A stretch of 51,595 nucleotides of DNA from Helicobacter cynogastricus (GCF_900197855.1 NZ_FZMQ01000004.1:18419-70013), one strand, 5' to 3'. Positions 15,646 to 23,608 are shown, counted from the first letter of the stretch. The notes: generated by a model not told the origin, from the sequence alone. Translations and numbers: made by a program.

Positions 15646-17100
15646 GTGCGGTATTTAGTCGGAATTTTATATGCGATGGGGTTGCTTTGGGGTGCGCCTA
15701 TTGAGATTAATGAATCCACAAAGGTTTCTCTCAAAGAGGCTTGGGGAATTGTTTTGAACAATTATGATGGGATTAAGGCACAAGATTATGCACAAAAAAA
15801 GGCTAAAAAACTCAGCACGGCAGCCAAACTTTCCTTTTTGCCCCAAATTGATCTAAGTGCCTTTTATGTGCATTTAAATAAGCCCATTGAACCAAATTTA
15901 CTTAGTCAGACCGCCCGTGCTGATTTGCAAAGGCTAGGCAAAGGGTTGGCCACCACTCTTAATACACCTCCGCTTAATGCACTTGGAAACACAGCTGCTT
16001 TGGCAGGAGGTTTGGGAAGTGCACTAGGGATACTAAACCAACCCCTTCTCTTTTCAAAGCAAGATGTGGTTTTGGGGGCTTTAAGTATTATTTATCCCCT
16101 TTATATGGGCGGTGCGCGTTTTTATATGAGCAAACTCGCATCTTTAGCACATAAGGAATCTATGGAGGTTTCTCGTTTAAAACGGCTTTCCACATTCCAA
16201 GAGTTAGTGAAAATCTACTACGGCTTGGTGCTAGACAGAGAGGTCTTGAGTGTACTGCAAGATGTAGAAAAAGGACACTTAGAGCATTACCAAAACGCGC
16301 TTAAACGCCAAAAGGCAGGACAGATCGCACGCATAGAAGTACTCAGTGCCTCGGTGGCCTATGAAAAAAGTAGAATCAAAACAATGCAGGCCAAAGATGC
16401 CCTAGAAATAGCCCGTTTGGCATTTAATACGATTCTTTCCAAACAAGACGCTTCTAGTGCGCATTTCAGTCCTGTAGCTAATTTAAATATTCATCCTAAG
16501 AGTTTGCCCAATCTCAATTTTTTTATTCAAGAAACTCTAAGTTCTTACCCCGTACTCAAAAGTTTAGCGATCAAAAAACAGAGTGCGCATGAGATGGTCA
16601 AATTGCAAGTTTCTAAATTCCTCCCTCATTTTAACTTTTTTGGGGCTTATGTGATGAAACAAAATAACTCCACCTTAACAAACATGATTCCAGAGTGGTT
16701 TGTGGGTGTGGGAGCACGCCTGCCCATTTTAACTCCTACAGGGCGCATTTTACATTACCAAGCTGCTAAAATTGATGAGCTTCAAACTAGCGCGCTTCAA
16801 AGTCAGGCCAGAAAGGACATGGAGCTTTTGGTACATAAAACCTATTTGCAGTGCCAAGCTGCTTTGCGCGAATACAATAGTCTTAATACAAGCATTGAGC
16901 TAGCTAAAGAAAATCTAAAACTTCAAGAAGAAGCTTTTAAGGAGGGGATTGGCACAAATTCTCTAGTAATCGATGCGCGCAACGCTCTTTCTGGCGCGCT
17001 CATCGAACAAAAAACAAGTGCCTTTAAATATATTAGCGCGCTTGTGGATCTGATGGCTTTAGGGGATCACATCGATCTCTTCTACGATTACGCACACTAG
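15646..17100 (+). CDS. TolC-family outer-membrane efflux protein
   Basis: This is the outer-membrane channel of a tripartite exporter: 484 residues with an N-terminal signal (MRYLVGILYAMGLLWG) and two repeats of the OEP domain, dominated by long amphipathic helices (for example LARLAFNTILSKQ and ENLKLQEEAFKEGIGT). The start is GTG 15646 directly after the previous TAA, so translation is probably coupled. Seven bases separate it from the hlyD-like gene. H. pylori carries a homologue at the same position, from memory. The Ala/Leu-rich segment around 85-135 is an insertion relative to standard TolC. Confidence 0.88.
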   Translation: MRYLVGILYAMGLLWGAPIEINESTKVSLKEAWGIVLNNYDGIKAQDYAQKKAKKLSTAAKLSFLPQIDLSAFYVHLNKPIEPNLLSQTARADLQRLGKGLATTLNTPPLNALGNTAALAGGLGSALGILNQPLLFSKQDVVLGALSIIYPLYMGGARFYMSKLASLAHKESMEVSRLKRLSTFQELVKIYYGLVLDREVLSVLQDVEKGHLEHYQNALKRQKAGQIARIEVLSASVAYEKSRIKTMQAKDALEIARLAFNTILSKQDASSAHFSPVANLNIHPKSLPNLNFFIQETLSSYPVLKSLAIKKQSAHEMVKLQVSKFLPHFNFFGAYVMKQNNSTLTNMIPEWFVGVGARLPILTPTGRILHYQAAKIDELQTSALQSQARKDMELLVHKTYLQCQAALREYNSLNTSIELAKENLKLQEEAFKEGIGTNSLVIDARNALSGALIEQKTSAFKYISALVDLMALGDHIDLFYDYAH

Positions 17101-17107
17101 GATCAAC

Positions 17108-18094
17108 ATGGCAAAGACATCAAATAAGGGCCTTTTAATTCTTATCGCGGGAGTTTGTTTAGGGATTTTTGGATGGCTAGGTACTCTTTATTACCAAGCT
17201 TATACTCACAAAGAAGAACGATTGCAGGGTTTTATCGAAGCTAGAGAATATAGCGTGAGCTCTAAACTTGCTGGACGCATTGAAGAGGTGGTTGTCAAAA
17301 AGGGTGATTTTGTAAAAAAAGGCGATCTTATTTTTAGTATCAGCAGTCCAGAAGCGGAAGCTAAACTTTTGCAGGCCAGCTCTAGCCACAAGGCAGCAGC
17401 AGCCTTAAGAGATGAAGTACTAAAGGGGAGTCGCACTCAAAGTATTCAGGGTGCAAGGGATATGTATCGAGCTGCTAAAGCACAAAGTGATTTGGCACAA
17501 GAAACTTATAGGCGAGTCCAAGAACTCTATAATAAGGGCGTAGCGAGTCTGCAAAAAAGAGATGAGGCCTATGCCGCCTTTCAGAGCGCAACCTACAACA
17601 AAGAAGCCGCTTTTCAACAATACCAGCTGGCGCGCGAGGGGGCCAGTCATGAGAGTAAAATTGCAGCTAAAGAAAAAGAGCAGGCAGCACTAGGGCAACT
17701 CAATGAAGTACAGGTATTTTTGCGCGACAAAAATGCCTACAGCCCCATAGATGGCGAAGTGAGCAATGTAATTCTCTATGGAGGTGAGTTAAGTCCTAAA
17801 GGTTTCCCGGTAGTTTTGGTTACAGACACTGCGCATGCGTGGCTTAATTTAAGCGTACCTGAAAAATATTTAAAAAAGTTCAGTGTGGGTTCTGTGTTTA
17901 AGGGCTATGTGCCAGCTTTGGATCAAACTTTAGATTTTAAAGTTACCTATGTGAGCGTAATGGGAGATTTTGCCACTTGGAAAAGCACAAGCGCGAGCAA
18001 GAGCTATGACATGCGCTCTTTTGGCATTGAAGCAACCCCTTTAAATGAAATGTCCCGTTTGCGGGTGGGCATGAGTGTTTTGGTCAATCCCTAA
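17108..18094 (+). CDS. HlyD-family membrane fusion (periplasmic adaptor) protein
   Basis: This protein of 328 residues has one N-terminal transmembrane anchor (about 8-28). A lipoyl/barrel-sandwich half motif (LAGRIEEVVVKKGDFVKKGD, about 52-71) follows. Next come a coiled-coil hairpin (about 85-200), the returning lipoyl half (YSPIDGEVSNVILYGGEL) and a beta-barrel region. It bridges the permeases below to the TolC-like channel above. ATG 17108 is preceded by a weak AGGAT. It shares the A of its stop with the next gene's ATG (TAATG). Confidence 0.9.
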   Translation: MAKTSNKGLLILIAGVCLGIFGWLGTLYYQAYTHKEERLQGFIEAREYSVSSKLAGRIEEVVVKKGDFVKKGDLIFSISSPEAEAKLLQASSSHKAAAALRDEVLKGSRTQSIQGARDMYRAAKAQSDLAQETYRRVQELYNKGVASLQKRDEAYAAFQSATYNKEAAFQQYQLAREGASHESKIAAKEKEQAALGQLNEVQVFLRDKNAYSPIDGEVSNVILYGGELSPKGFPVVLVTDTAHAWLNLSVPEKYLKKFSVGSVFKGYVPALDQTLDFKVTYVSVMGDFATWKSTSASKSYDMRSFGIEATPLNEMSRLRVGMSVLVNP

Positions 18095-19161
18095 TGCCAC
18101 AGCTAGGACAGGATAAATTCACCCTTGTTTTACTTTTTGGCTTGCCTTTATTTTTATGGGCTTTAGTGGTGGGGATTTTTTATAAAGAGCTTCCCACCAA
18201 GCTCAATATCGGAATAGTGGATTTAGATCACAGCCATTTGAGCTTGGAGATCAAAAGTGCACTTAATGCTCATAGCCGTTTGCGCATTTTACACTTTTAT
18301 CCCTCTTTAAACCAAGCAAAGGGAGATTTGGCTAGTAAAGTCGTTTATGCGGTGGTAGTTTTGCCTAGCGGTTTGGAACGGCGCACTAAACTAGGCGTAA
18401 AAACTCCGATTGCTCTCTACTATAATGCTGAATTTGTGCTGGTAGGCAAGGCGATCTCTGGTGCTTTTTTGCAAACCCTCATGACCCTCAATGTTAAAAA
18501 TGATGTTATCATGAATTTGGCGGTGCAGAGTAATTTAAATATCGCTAAAGCACTCGCTTTCCCCGTGCATGCCAAAATCCACCCTCTTTACAACGAAGAC
18601 AGCAATTACGCGCAATTCCTATTGGGGGTGATTCTGCCATGTATGTGGCAAATTCTTGCGGCTGTGGGCATGCTCAATCTCTTAGAAAAGAGTCGTAATT
18701 TTAAAGAAATCTTAGGTGCATTTGCTTGCAACACGGCGATTTTTAGTCTTTGGGGAATTTTGATGTTAGGCTCTTTACAGCCCCATTACACTCATTTAGG
18801 TCTGTTGCTTGCTGGAATAGTATTGATGGTACTGGGCATTTCTAGCGTGGCATTGAGTTTATACGCTATTTTGGGCGATCCTATCAAGGTCGCTTCAGCT
18901 CTAGCAGCTTACACTGCTCCTTCCCTAGCCTTCGTGGGAGTAACTTACCCTGCTTCCAACATGTCCACACTTGGGGCTTTTTGGGGTTCTCTATTGCCTG
19001 TAAGTTATTTTATTAAGATTTTTATTGCGCTAGGGCACTACAGCGATGGACTTATACTAGCTAAAGAGTATCTGCTCAAACTCCCTTTCTTTTTACTCTT
19101 TTTGCCATTAGGACTGGGAGTCGCCTATTTAAAAGCGAGAAAAGCGTGCACACCTTTTTAG
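18094..19161 (+). CDS. ABC-2 type transporter permease (first of two)
   Basis: This 355-residue protein has the ABC-2 layout of the YhhJ/YbhR type: one N-terminal membrane helix (about 10-30), a large external domain starting NIGIVDLDHSHLS, and five or six C-terminal helices (about 180-350). It overlaps the hlyD-like stop by one base and the next permease by 16 nt. Substrate is unknown. No nucleotide-binding protein is encoded in the cluster, although such permeases need one. Confidence 0.82.
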   Translation: MPQLGQDKFTLVLLFGLPLFLWALVVGIFYKELPTKLNIGIVDLDHSHLSLEIKSALNAHSRLRILHFYPSLNQAKGDLASKVVYAVVVLPSGLERRTKLGVKTPIALYYNAEFVLVGKAISGAFLQTLMTLNVKNDVIMNLAVQSNLNIAKALAFPVHAKIHPLYNEDSNYAQFLLGVILPCMWQILAAVGMLNLLEKSRNFKEILGAFACNTAIFSLWGILMLGSLQPHYTHLGLLLAGIVLMVLGISSVALSLYAILGDPIKVASALAAYTAPSLAFVGVTYPASNMSTLGAFWGSLLPVSYFIKIFIALGHYSDGLILAKEYLLKLPFFLLFLPLGLGVAYLKARKACTPF

Positions 19162-20243
19162 AAGAATTTAAAGCGATATTAGGAAATGCGGGGGTGCGTT
19201 TCATTATTTTTATAGGCCCACTTTTCTACGCCCTTCTCTACCCCCTCCCTTACAAAAACGATATTGTAACAAAGCAGAGCGTGGCTGTAGTAGACACGGA
19301 TCACAGCACCCTCTCAAGAAAATTTATCCGCATGCTAGAAAGCACTCCGGGGGTGTCAATCAAGACTTTTAGCCATTCTTTGCAAGACGCTAAGAAACTC
19401 TTAGAGGAAGAAAAAGTTTATGGGATTGTGTTTATTCCTGAATTTTTTGAACGCTCCTTGTACACCTCCACTCCAGCACAGATTGAACTCTATGCTAATG
19501 CAAACTACTTTCTCATCTATGGAGCAATTGCCAATGCGGTTGTAGATGTCAGCGATGCGCTCAGTAATGAAATCAAGACTTACAAAAGCCACTTAATGGA
19601 AATTCGCCGCGATCATAATCTTTTCATTTTAAAAACCATTCCTCTTTATAACCCTTCCATAGGTTACCTCAACTACGCTTTAGCCAATGTCTTTATCTTT
19701 ATTTTGCACCAAACTTTGCTGATGGGTGCAGGTTTGCTCACCTGTGCACAAAAGCGAACCTACGCGTCTTTTTTAGATGCTATCTATGCTATTTTTGCGC
19801 GTGTCATGTGCTTTAGCATTTTTTATTTTTTCTTCGTTTTTCTGTACTTTGGTGTGTTTTTTCCCTACTATGGTATCCATATTCATGCCCCTCCCACTGC
19901 CCTTTTGGGGATAGCCCTTCTCTTCTTGATGGCAACGGCTAGTTGTGGTGTAATCTTAGGTACTTGTGTAAGTAGACCTGTTTATGTTACTCAGATCATC
20001 TTGATCTCCTCTTTGCCCCTGATTTTTATGGTCGGCTTTATTTGGCCCTTAGAGCTTTTACCGACTTCCTTGCGTATTCTACTAGAGATTGTACCGGCCT
20101 ATCACGGCATTTCTGCGATGGTTATGCTCAATCAATTAGGCGCATCTTTAGTAGCAACTTTACCCCACTTAATGGCCTTGGCAGGAATCTTAATTGGCAG
20201 TTCTCTCTTAGGGGCGTGGCGACTCTCTAGGAAATATGCCTAG
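19146..20243 (+). CDS. ABC-2 type transporter permease (second of two)
   Basis: This is a paralogue of the preceding gene, of 365 residues. It has the same topology and the same external-domain opening (SVAVVDTDHSTLSRK). The start is GTG 19146, within the upstream coding sequence (16-nt overlap), so it depends on coupled translation. The C-terminal membrane part contains FMVGFIWPLELLP, typical of this family. With its partner it should form a heterodimeric inner-membrane channel feeding HlyD and TolC. It is the last clear gene of the operon; a 43-codon frame overlaps its stop. Confidence 0.82.
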   Translation: MHTFLEEFKAILGNAGVRFIIFIGPLFYALLYPLPYKNDIVTKQSVAVVDTDHSTLSRKFIRMLESTPGVSIKTFSHSLQDAKKLLEEEKVYGIVFIPEFFERSLYTSTPAQIELYANANYFLIYGAIANAVVDVSDALSNEIKTYKSHLMEIRRDHNLFILKTIPLYNPSIGYLNYALANVFIFILHQTLLMGAGLLTCAQKRTYASFLDAIYAIFARVMCFSIFYFFFVFLYFGVFFPYYGIHIHAPPTALLGIALLFLMATASCGVILGTCVSRPVYVTQIILISSLPLIFMVGFIWPLELLPTSLRILLEIVPAYHGISAMVMLNQLGASLVATLPHLMALAGILIGSSLLGAWRLSRKYA

Positions 20244-20367
20244 CAAACTTGGCTTAAAAGATATTGAAGAATCGCTACTAGATCATTTCATCGTTTTGAT
20301 GGCATTCTTATGTATCAAATCCATAACCATGGAGTACATGCAAACTAATTTTAGGGAAATTTCTTAG
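20236..20367 (+). CDS. Doubtful 43-residue frame overlapping the permease stop
   Basis: ATG 20236 lies within the last codons of the permease gene, behind TAGGAAAT, and the frame runs 43 codons to TAG. The product (MPSKLGLKDIEESLLDHF...) has a short hydrophobic stretch but no recognisable family. The LGLKDIEESLLDHF segment distantly recalls the start of the nuclease domain in YhcG/DUF1016 proteins, so a decayed gene fragment is possible. It may simply be chance. Confidence 0.2.
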   Translation: MPSKLGLKDIEESLLDHFIVLMAFLCIKSITMEYMQTNFREIS

Positions 20368-20774
20368 ATTCAACACAGAATTTTAAGCAAAGTTACAAAG
20401 CTCCAGATACCCTCACCCTAACTATCTATTCTATTTTTAGGGAGCTTCCTAATCTTAAACAACACTAAATGGTTTAATGTTGGTTATGTATTCTTGTAAG
20501 ATGCCCAAGTTTCTATAAAGCACGCGCAAACCAAAAGTCCTGTTTTTGGAAATGATTTTACACAACACGCCCAAACAAACCAAATGCATCCACTTACTTT
20601 TGCTCAATTTTAGCCCTAAGAAGTATTGTCTTTAGAGGGGGTTACACTTTGCTGTATAACTCTCTTACAATGACAAACATACAGCTTTAACCTTGTAACT
20701 CCCATTTCTTAGAGCTTTACTTGTGATAGAATTGGCGCGGACAAAAGTAGAAACTTATTTAGAAAAGGAAAAAT
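20244..20774. other. Gene-poor spacer of about 530 bp
   Basis: Apart from the doubtful frame at 20236-20367, no convincing gene is seen. On the minus strand 20455-20589 is an open frame of 44 residues from an ATG (MHLVCLGVLCKII...), which is open further upstream without another start, has no ribosome-binding site and may be a relic. A single ATACCCTCA at 20407-20415 matches the unit of the octamer array 0.9 kb downstream. The 3' part holds the promoter of the next gene. No tRNA, IS end or structured RNA was recognised. Confidence 0.5.
20727..20732 (+). promoter_or_regulatory. Candidate -10 box for the first LRAT-like gene
   Basis: TAGAAT 42 nt upstream of ATG 20775, preceded by TTTACTTGTGA. 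The gene also has a good ribosome-binding site (AAAAGGAAAAAT), so it appears to be an independently expressed unit. Confidence 0.45.
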
Positions 20775-21284
20775 ATGTTGCCATTAATTTTAGGTGTCCC
20801 TGCTGCACTCAACTTTGCAGAGTCTTTTATTGATAATGTGTTTAGAGATAAGGTTGTGCCCAAACTAGGGAGTATTCTGTATTGTCGTTTGTATGGTCCT
20901 ACAACTCACACTGGAATTTATGTAGGTGATAAGCAGATTGTAGAGTTGCTAGGCTCTGGGGAAGTGCGCCTTTCCTCGCCCAAGCAGTTTATTAGTGGGA
21001 CGCAAGCGATGAGTATTTATGTAGCTTGCAAGGGGACACAGGCGGTAGGTTTCCCCCAAGCGGCCACGCGTGCGCGCGCCTTAGTGGGTAAAACTTTAGA
21101 TTATCCTTTGGCAGGTGTGCCTACAGAAAAGCATGAGCGCAATTGTCATTGCTTTGTTTATGAGTGTCTCACGGGTGAACATGACAGCAGTAAATGGACC
21201 TTGCTAGACATTGAAAATAAATTTCGAGGGGAGTTTTTTGACAACTGGCGGGTATGGAATTTACAGAGCGAAGATTTGTTTTAA
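20775..21284 (+). CDS. LRAT-like (permuted NlpC/P60) cysteine enzyme, copy 1
   Basis: This 169-residue protein has the marks of the lecithin:retinol acyltransferase-like fold. It carries an H-box with the catalytic His (PTTHTGIYVGDKQIVEL, H45) and a later Cys box ERNCHCFVYECLTG (C124), equivalent to NCEHFxxxCxTG in known members. Family members are thiol acyltransferases, phospholipases or peptidases; the substrate here cannot be read. There is no clear signal peptide, though the N-terminus (MLPLILGVPAALNF) is hydrophobic. ATG 20775 has AAGGAAAA upstream. A diverged paralogue follows at 21583 beyond a large octamer array. The flanks are gene-poor, which fits an accessory locus. Confidence 0.7.
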   Translation: MLPLILGVPAALNFAESFIDNVFRDKVVPKLGSILYCRLYGPTTHTGIYVGDKQIVELLGSGEVRLSSPKQFISGTQAMSIYVACKGTQAVGFPQAATRARALVGKTLDYPLAGVPTEKHERNCHCFVYECLTGEHDSSKWTLLDIENKFRGEFFDNWRVWNLQSEDLF

Positions 21285-21348
21285 TGAGGTGAATCCAGCA
21301 CAGAACATATGCTAATAGTTTAAAAAGTTTTTAAGCTTTTATATGTAA

Positions 21349-21520
21349 TCATACCCTCATACCCTCATACCCTCATACCCTCATACCCTCATACCCTCAT
21401 ACCCTCATACCCTCATACCCTCATACCCTCATACCCTCATACCCTCATACCCTCATACCCTCATACCCTCATACCCTCATACCCTCATACCCTCATACCC
21501 TCATACCCTCATACCCTCAT
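21349..21520 (+). repeat. Perfect octanucleotide tandem array, about 21.5 copies
   Basis: The unit ATACCCTC repeats without a single mismatch from 21351 to 21518, with partial units at both ends (172 bp in total). On the plus strand all three frames are open (cyclic peptide IPSYPHTL) but no upstream start codon with a ribosome-binding site leads in. On the minus strand every frame meets TGA once per 24 bp. The minus strand reads GGGTATGA repeated, i.e. 21 GGG runs with 5-nt spacers. The array lies between two LRAT-like genes and ends 14 nt before a possible -10 box for the second. Confidence 0.98.
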
Positions 21521-21534
21521 TGGGCAACTGACAA

Positions 21535-21540
21535 TATAGA
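21535..21540 (+). promoter_or_regulatory. Candidate -10 box for the second LRAT-like gene, abutting the array
   Basis: TATAGA in the context ACAATATAGAGGGC. The octamer array ends 14 nt upstream, so it would fill the -35 and upstream region. The leader to ATG 21583 would be about 36 nt. Weak motif, inferred from position. Confidence 0.3.
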
Positions 21541-21582
21541 GGGCTGGGGGTGTTGGCGAGGGGAAATTTCAGTTAAGGAGTT

Positions 21583-22059
21583 ATGGTGGCAACGGATTTA
21601 GATCGCTTTTTTAAAAAAGGTTCAGTGGTTTATTGTGATCTGAGCACTTTTGTAGATCACTCGGGGATTTATGTAGGTAATAATGAATTTGTCGAACTGG
21701 GCTCTGATGGGGTTGTTAGAAAGGTTGGAGTTAAGGAATTTATGACATCCCTAAGCGATCAAGAAAAGGGTAAATTTAAACTTAAGGGGAAAATTTATGT
21801 TTTTTGCCAACACACTAGTGATGGCAAATGGTCTTCTATAGAGTTTCCACAAGCCTACGATCGCGCGCGAAGTCAGGTAGGAATCACTAAAAAATACGGG
21901 GCTATTATGGATAACTGCCATATGTTCACTACAGGGTGTGTTACGGGAAATTTTGCTAATACAGCCAACACAACAGATGGCATCAAAAAAGCCCTTCAAA
22001 AACATTTGGGCTTGGATAAAGAGTCAAGCGATTGGGCTAGCGTGGATGTAGAGGCTTGA
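21583..22059 (+). CDS. LRAT-like (permuted NlpC/P60) cysteine enzyme, copy 2
   Basis: This 158-residue protein is a diverged paralogue of the protein at 20775. It has the H-box VDHSGIYVGNNEFVEL (His26) and the Cys box MDNCHMFTTGCVTGN (Cys112), in the same order and with similar spacing. Both copies share the N-C-H-x-F...C-x-TG pattern and an upstream FPQAxxRAR segment. It lacks the hydrophobic N-terminal extension of copy 1, so the two may act in different compartments. ATG 21583 has TTAAGGAG upstream, and an in-frame TAA at 21574 rules out a longer protein reading through the octamer array. The gene converges with the ftsL-like gene. Confidence 0.7.
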   Translation: MVATDLDRFFKKGSVVYCDLSTFVDHSGIYVGNNEFVELGSDGVVRKVGVKEFMTSLSDQEKGKFKLKGKIYVFCQHTSDGKWSSIEFPQAYDRARSQVGITKKYGAIMDNCHMFTTGCVTGNFANTANTTDGIKKALQKHLGLDKESSDWASVDVEA

Positions 22060-22078
22060 ATTGATTGAGCGGAGGGGC

Positions 22079-22405
22079 TTATGGCATATTCTCTACGCTA
22101 TATTTGTAGCGTTGTTTCTCTAGTTGCAACTGGAGTTGTCGTTTCTCTTCCTTTAATAAGTCTTCTTGTCCTTTGAGCTTTTGAATAGTACGACTAGTGT
22201 AATAAATGTTATTTGCTAAGTAAATTTTGGGGGCAAAAAGCACAATGGCAAGTACAAGACCTATGATGGCTAAAAGCAACCAAGATAAAGGAATTCCTTG
22301 AGCGTTCTCTGTGGTTTGCCCAAAAAGCGCATAGCGTTCATGCTCGCTAGTGCGTAAACGGCGTTCTTCAACTTGCTCGCCTTCTAAGGTAGATTGGTGT
22401 GGCAT
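22079..22405 (-). CDS. FtsL-like division protein candidate
   Basis: This 108-residue protein has a charged cytoplasmic N-terminus, one transmembrane helix (about 39-60, IPLSWLLLAIIGLVLAI...) and a short periplasmic Lys/Glu/Gln-rich coiled coil (about 75-102). That is the FtsL/DivIC topology. It begins 2 nt after the rsmH stop, the position of ftsL after mraW (rsmH) in the dcw cluster of many bacteria. FtsL is too variable to recognise by sequence, so the call depends on topology and context. No pbp or mur gene follows; the operon ends here. Confidence 0.6.
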   Translation of the reverse strand: MPHQSTLEGEQVEERRLRTSEHERYALFGQTTENAQGIPLSWLLLAIIGLVLAIVLFAPKIYLANNIYYTSRTIQKLKGQEDLLKEEKRQLQLQLEKQRYKYSVENMP

Positions 22406-22407
22406 AC

Positions 22408-23274
22408 TTAACCTTGAAAATGAAAGATACGCATTTTAGCACTTCTGGATCGGGGATTTTTTTGTATTTCTTGCTTGCAAGGCGTGATAGGTTTTTTATT
22501 CAAACAAACTCCACAGGATTTTGCATATTCTTTAAAAGCGCGTTTAACTTCTCTATCTTCAAGAGAGTGAAAAGAGATAATTGCCAAGCGTGCGTCTTGA
22601 AGCTGTCTAGCATATTCTAAAAGTGTGCGCAAATTCTGTATTTCTGCATTGACCTCCATACGGACAGCTTGAAAAACTAAAGTAGCAGGGTGGTGATGGG
22701 TGCGGCGCAGATGTTGGCTTAAAAACTCCGCAAGCTCCATCCCACTTTGAAATAAGGATTTATGCCGCCTATTTACAATGAGATGGGCGATCTTCTTAGC
22801 CCCTCTTACCTCTCCCTTTTCTAAAACCTGTTCTAAATCATAAAGGCTATAGTGGTTGATCACTTTAAAGGCATCTAGGCTAGCTTGCGCGTCCATGCGC
22901 ATGTCTAGGGTATGGGAGGCAAACCCAAAGCCTCGAGAAGGGTTATCTAGTTGCAACGAGCTTACGCCCAAATCAGCTAACACGCCATGGCAATTTTGCC
23001 AAATGCCCTCATCAATGAGTTGGGCGATCACTTCCGCATAAGTCCCATAGCGGTAAGTAAAACGGGAGGCATAGGGGGTAAGGCGTTGTTTAGCCAAAGA
23101 CCCTGCCTCTAAGTCACGATCAATCCCAATAACGCGCAAATGTGAATAAGCTTGCAATAAGGCTAGGCTGTGCCCGCCCAAACCTAGGGTGCAGTCGATC
23201 AACAGAGGATCGCGCGCATGTGCAAGTGGTGCAAACGCTTGAATCACTTCCTGCAATAAAACACTTTGGTGCAT
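22408..23274 (-). CDS. rsmH: 16S rRNA (cytosine-1402-N4)-methyltransferase RsmH (MraW)
   Basis: This SAM-dependent enzyme methylates C1402 of 16S rRNA in the ribosomal P site. The chain is 288 residues. It opens MHQSVLLQEVIQAF, has the SAM-binding loop LIDCTLGLGGHS, the ADLGVSSLQLD motif with RGFGF, and the C-terminal ISFHSLEDREVKRAFK signature. The start ATG 23274 has AAAGGACAAC upstream. It follows rnpB by about 15 nt and is followed by an ftsL-like gene. No terminator hairpin separates it from rnpB, so readthrough is plausible. Confidence 0.95.
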   Translation of the reverse strand: MHQSVLLQEVIQAFAPLAHARDPLLIDCTLGLGGHSLALLQAYSHLRVIGIDRDLEAGSLAKQRLTPYASRFTYRYGTYAEVIAQLIDEGIWQNCHGVLADLGVSSLQLDNPSRGFGFASHTLDMRMDAQASLDAFKVINHYSLYDLEQVLEKGEVRGAKKIAHLIVNRRHKSLFQSGMELAEFLSQHLRRTHHHPATLVFQAVRMEVNAEIQNLRTLLEYARQLQDARLAIISFHSLEDREVKRAFKEYAKSCGVCLNKKPITPCKQEIQKNPRSRSAKMRIFHFQG

Positions 23275-23289
23275 GTTGTCCTTTAATAG

Positions 23290-23602
23290 TGCATGGGCAT
23301 AAGCCGAGTTCTGTCGCGGGTGGTTATTTATCTAGGATGGGTTTTACAACCCACCTCTTGCGAAGCGCTACATCTAAGACTCACCATGCGCTTCTTGCTA
23401 CGGATTGGGTTTACCTAGCCACGCCCAATTGCTTGGGGTGCGGTGGGCTCTTACCCCGCCTTTTCACCCTTACTCTTTAAGAGCGGTTTGTTTCTGTGGC
23501 ACTTTCCCTTAGCTTACGCTAGCCATCCGTTAAATGGAATCCTGTCTTAGGTAGCTCGGACTTTCCTCTTTGGGTGATTCCCAAAGCAACCACCGCCCAT
23601 GC
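23290..23602 (-). ncRNA. rnpB: RNase P RNA component
   Basis: This is the catalytic RNA that trims tRNA 5' ends. On the minus strand, the conserved GAGGAAAGTCCGAGCTACC (P4/J-region) occurs near 23568-23550. The 3' end carries the typical GACAGAACTCGGCTTATG just before 23298. P1 is closed by GCATGGGC (23602-23595) with GCCCATGC (23298-23291), which sets the ends within a few bases. A TAGAAT -10 box lies 7 nt upstream of the 5' end. The total of about 313 nt is normal for a bacterial type A RNA. Confidence 0.95.
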
Positions 23603-23608
23603 GAGGGC

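Noticed and set aside
21349-21520. CRISPR array
   Set aside because: The units are contiguous 8-mers with no spacers, and no cas genes are near.
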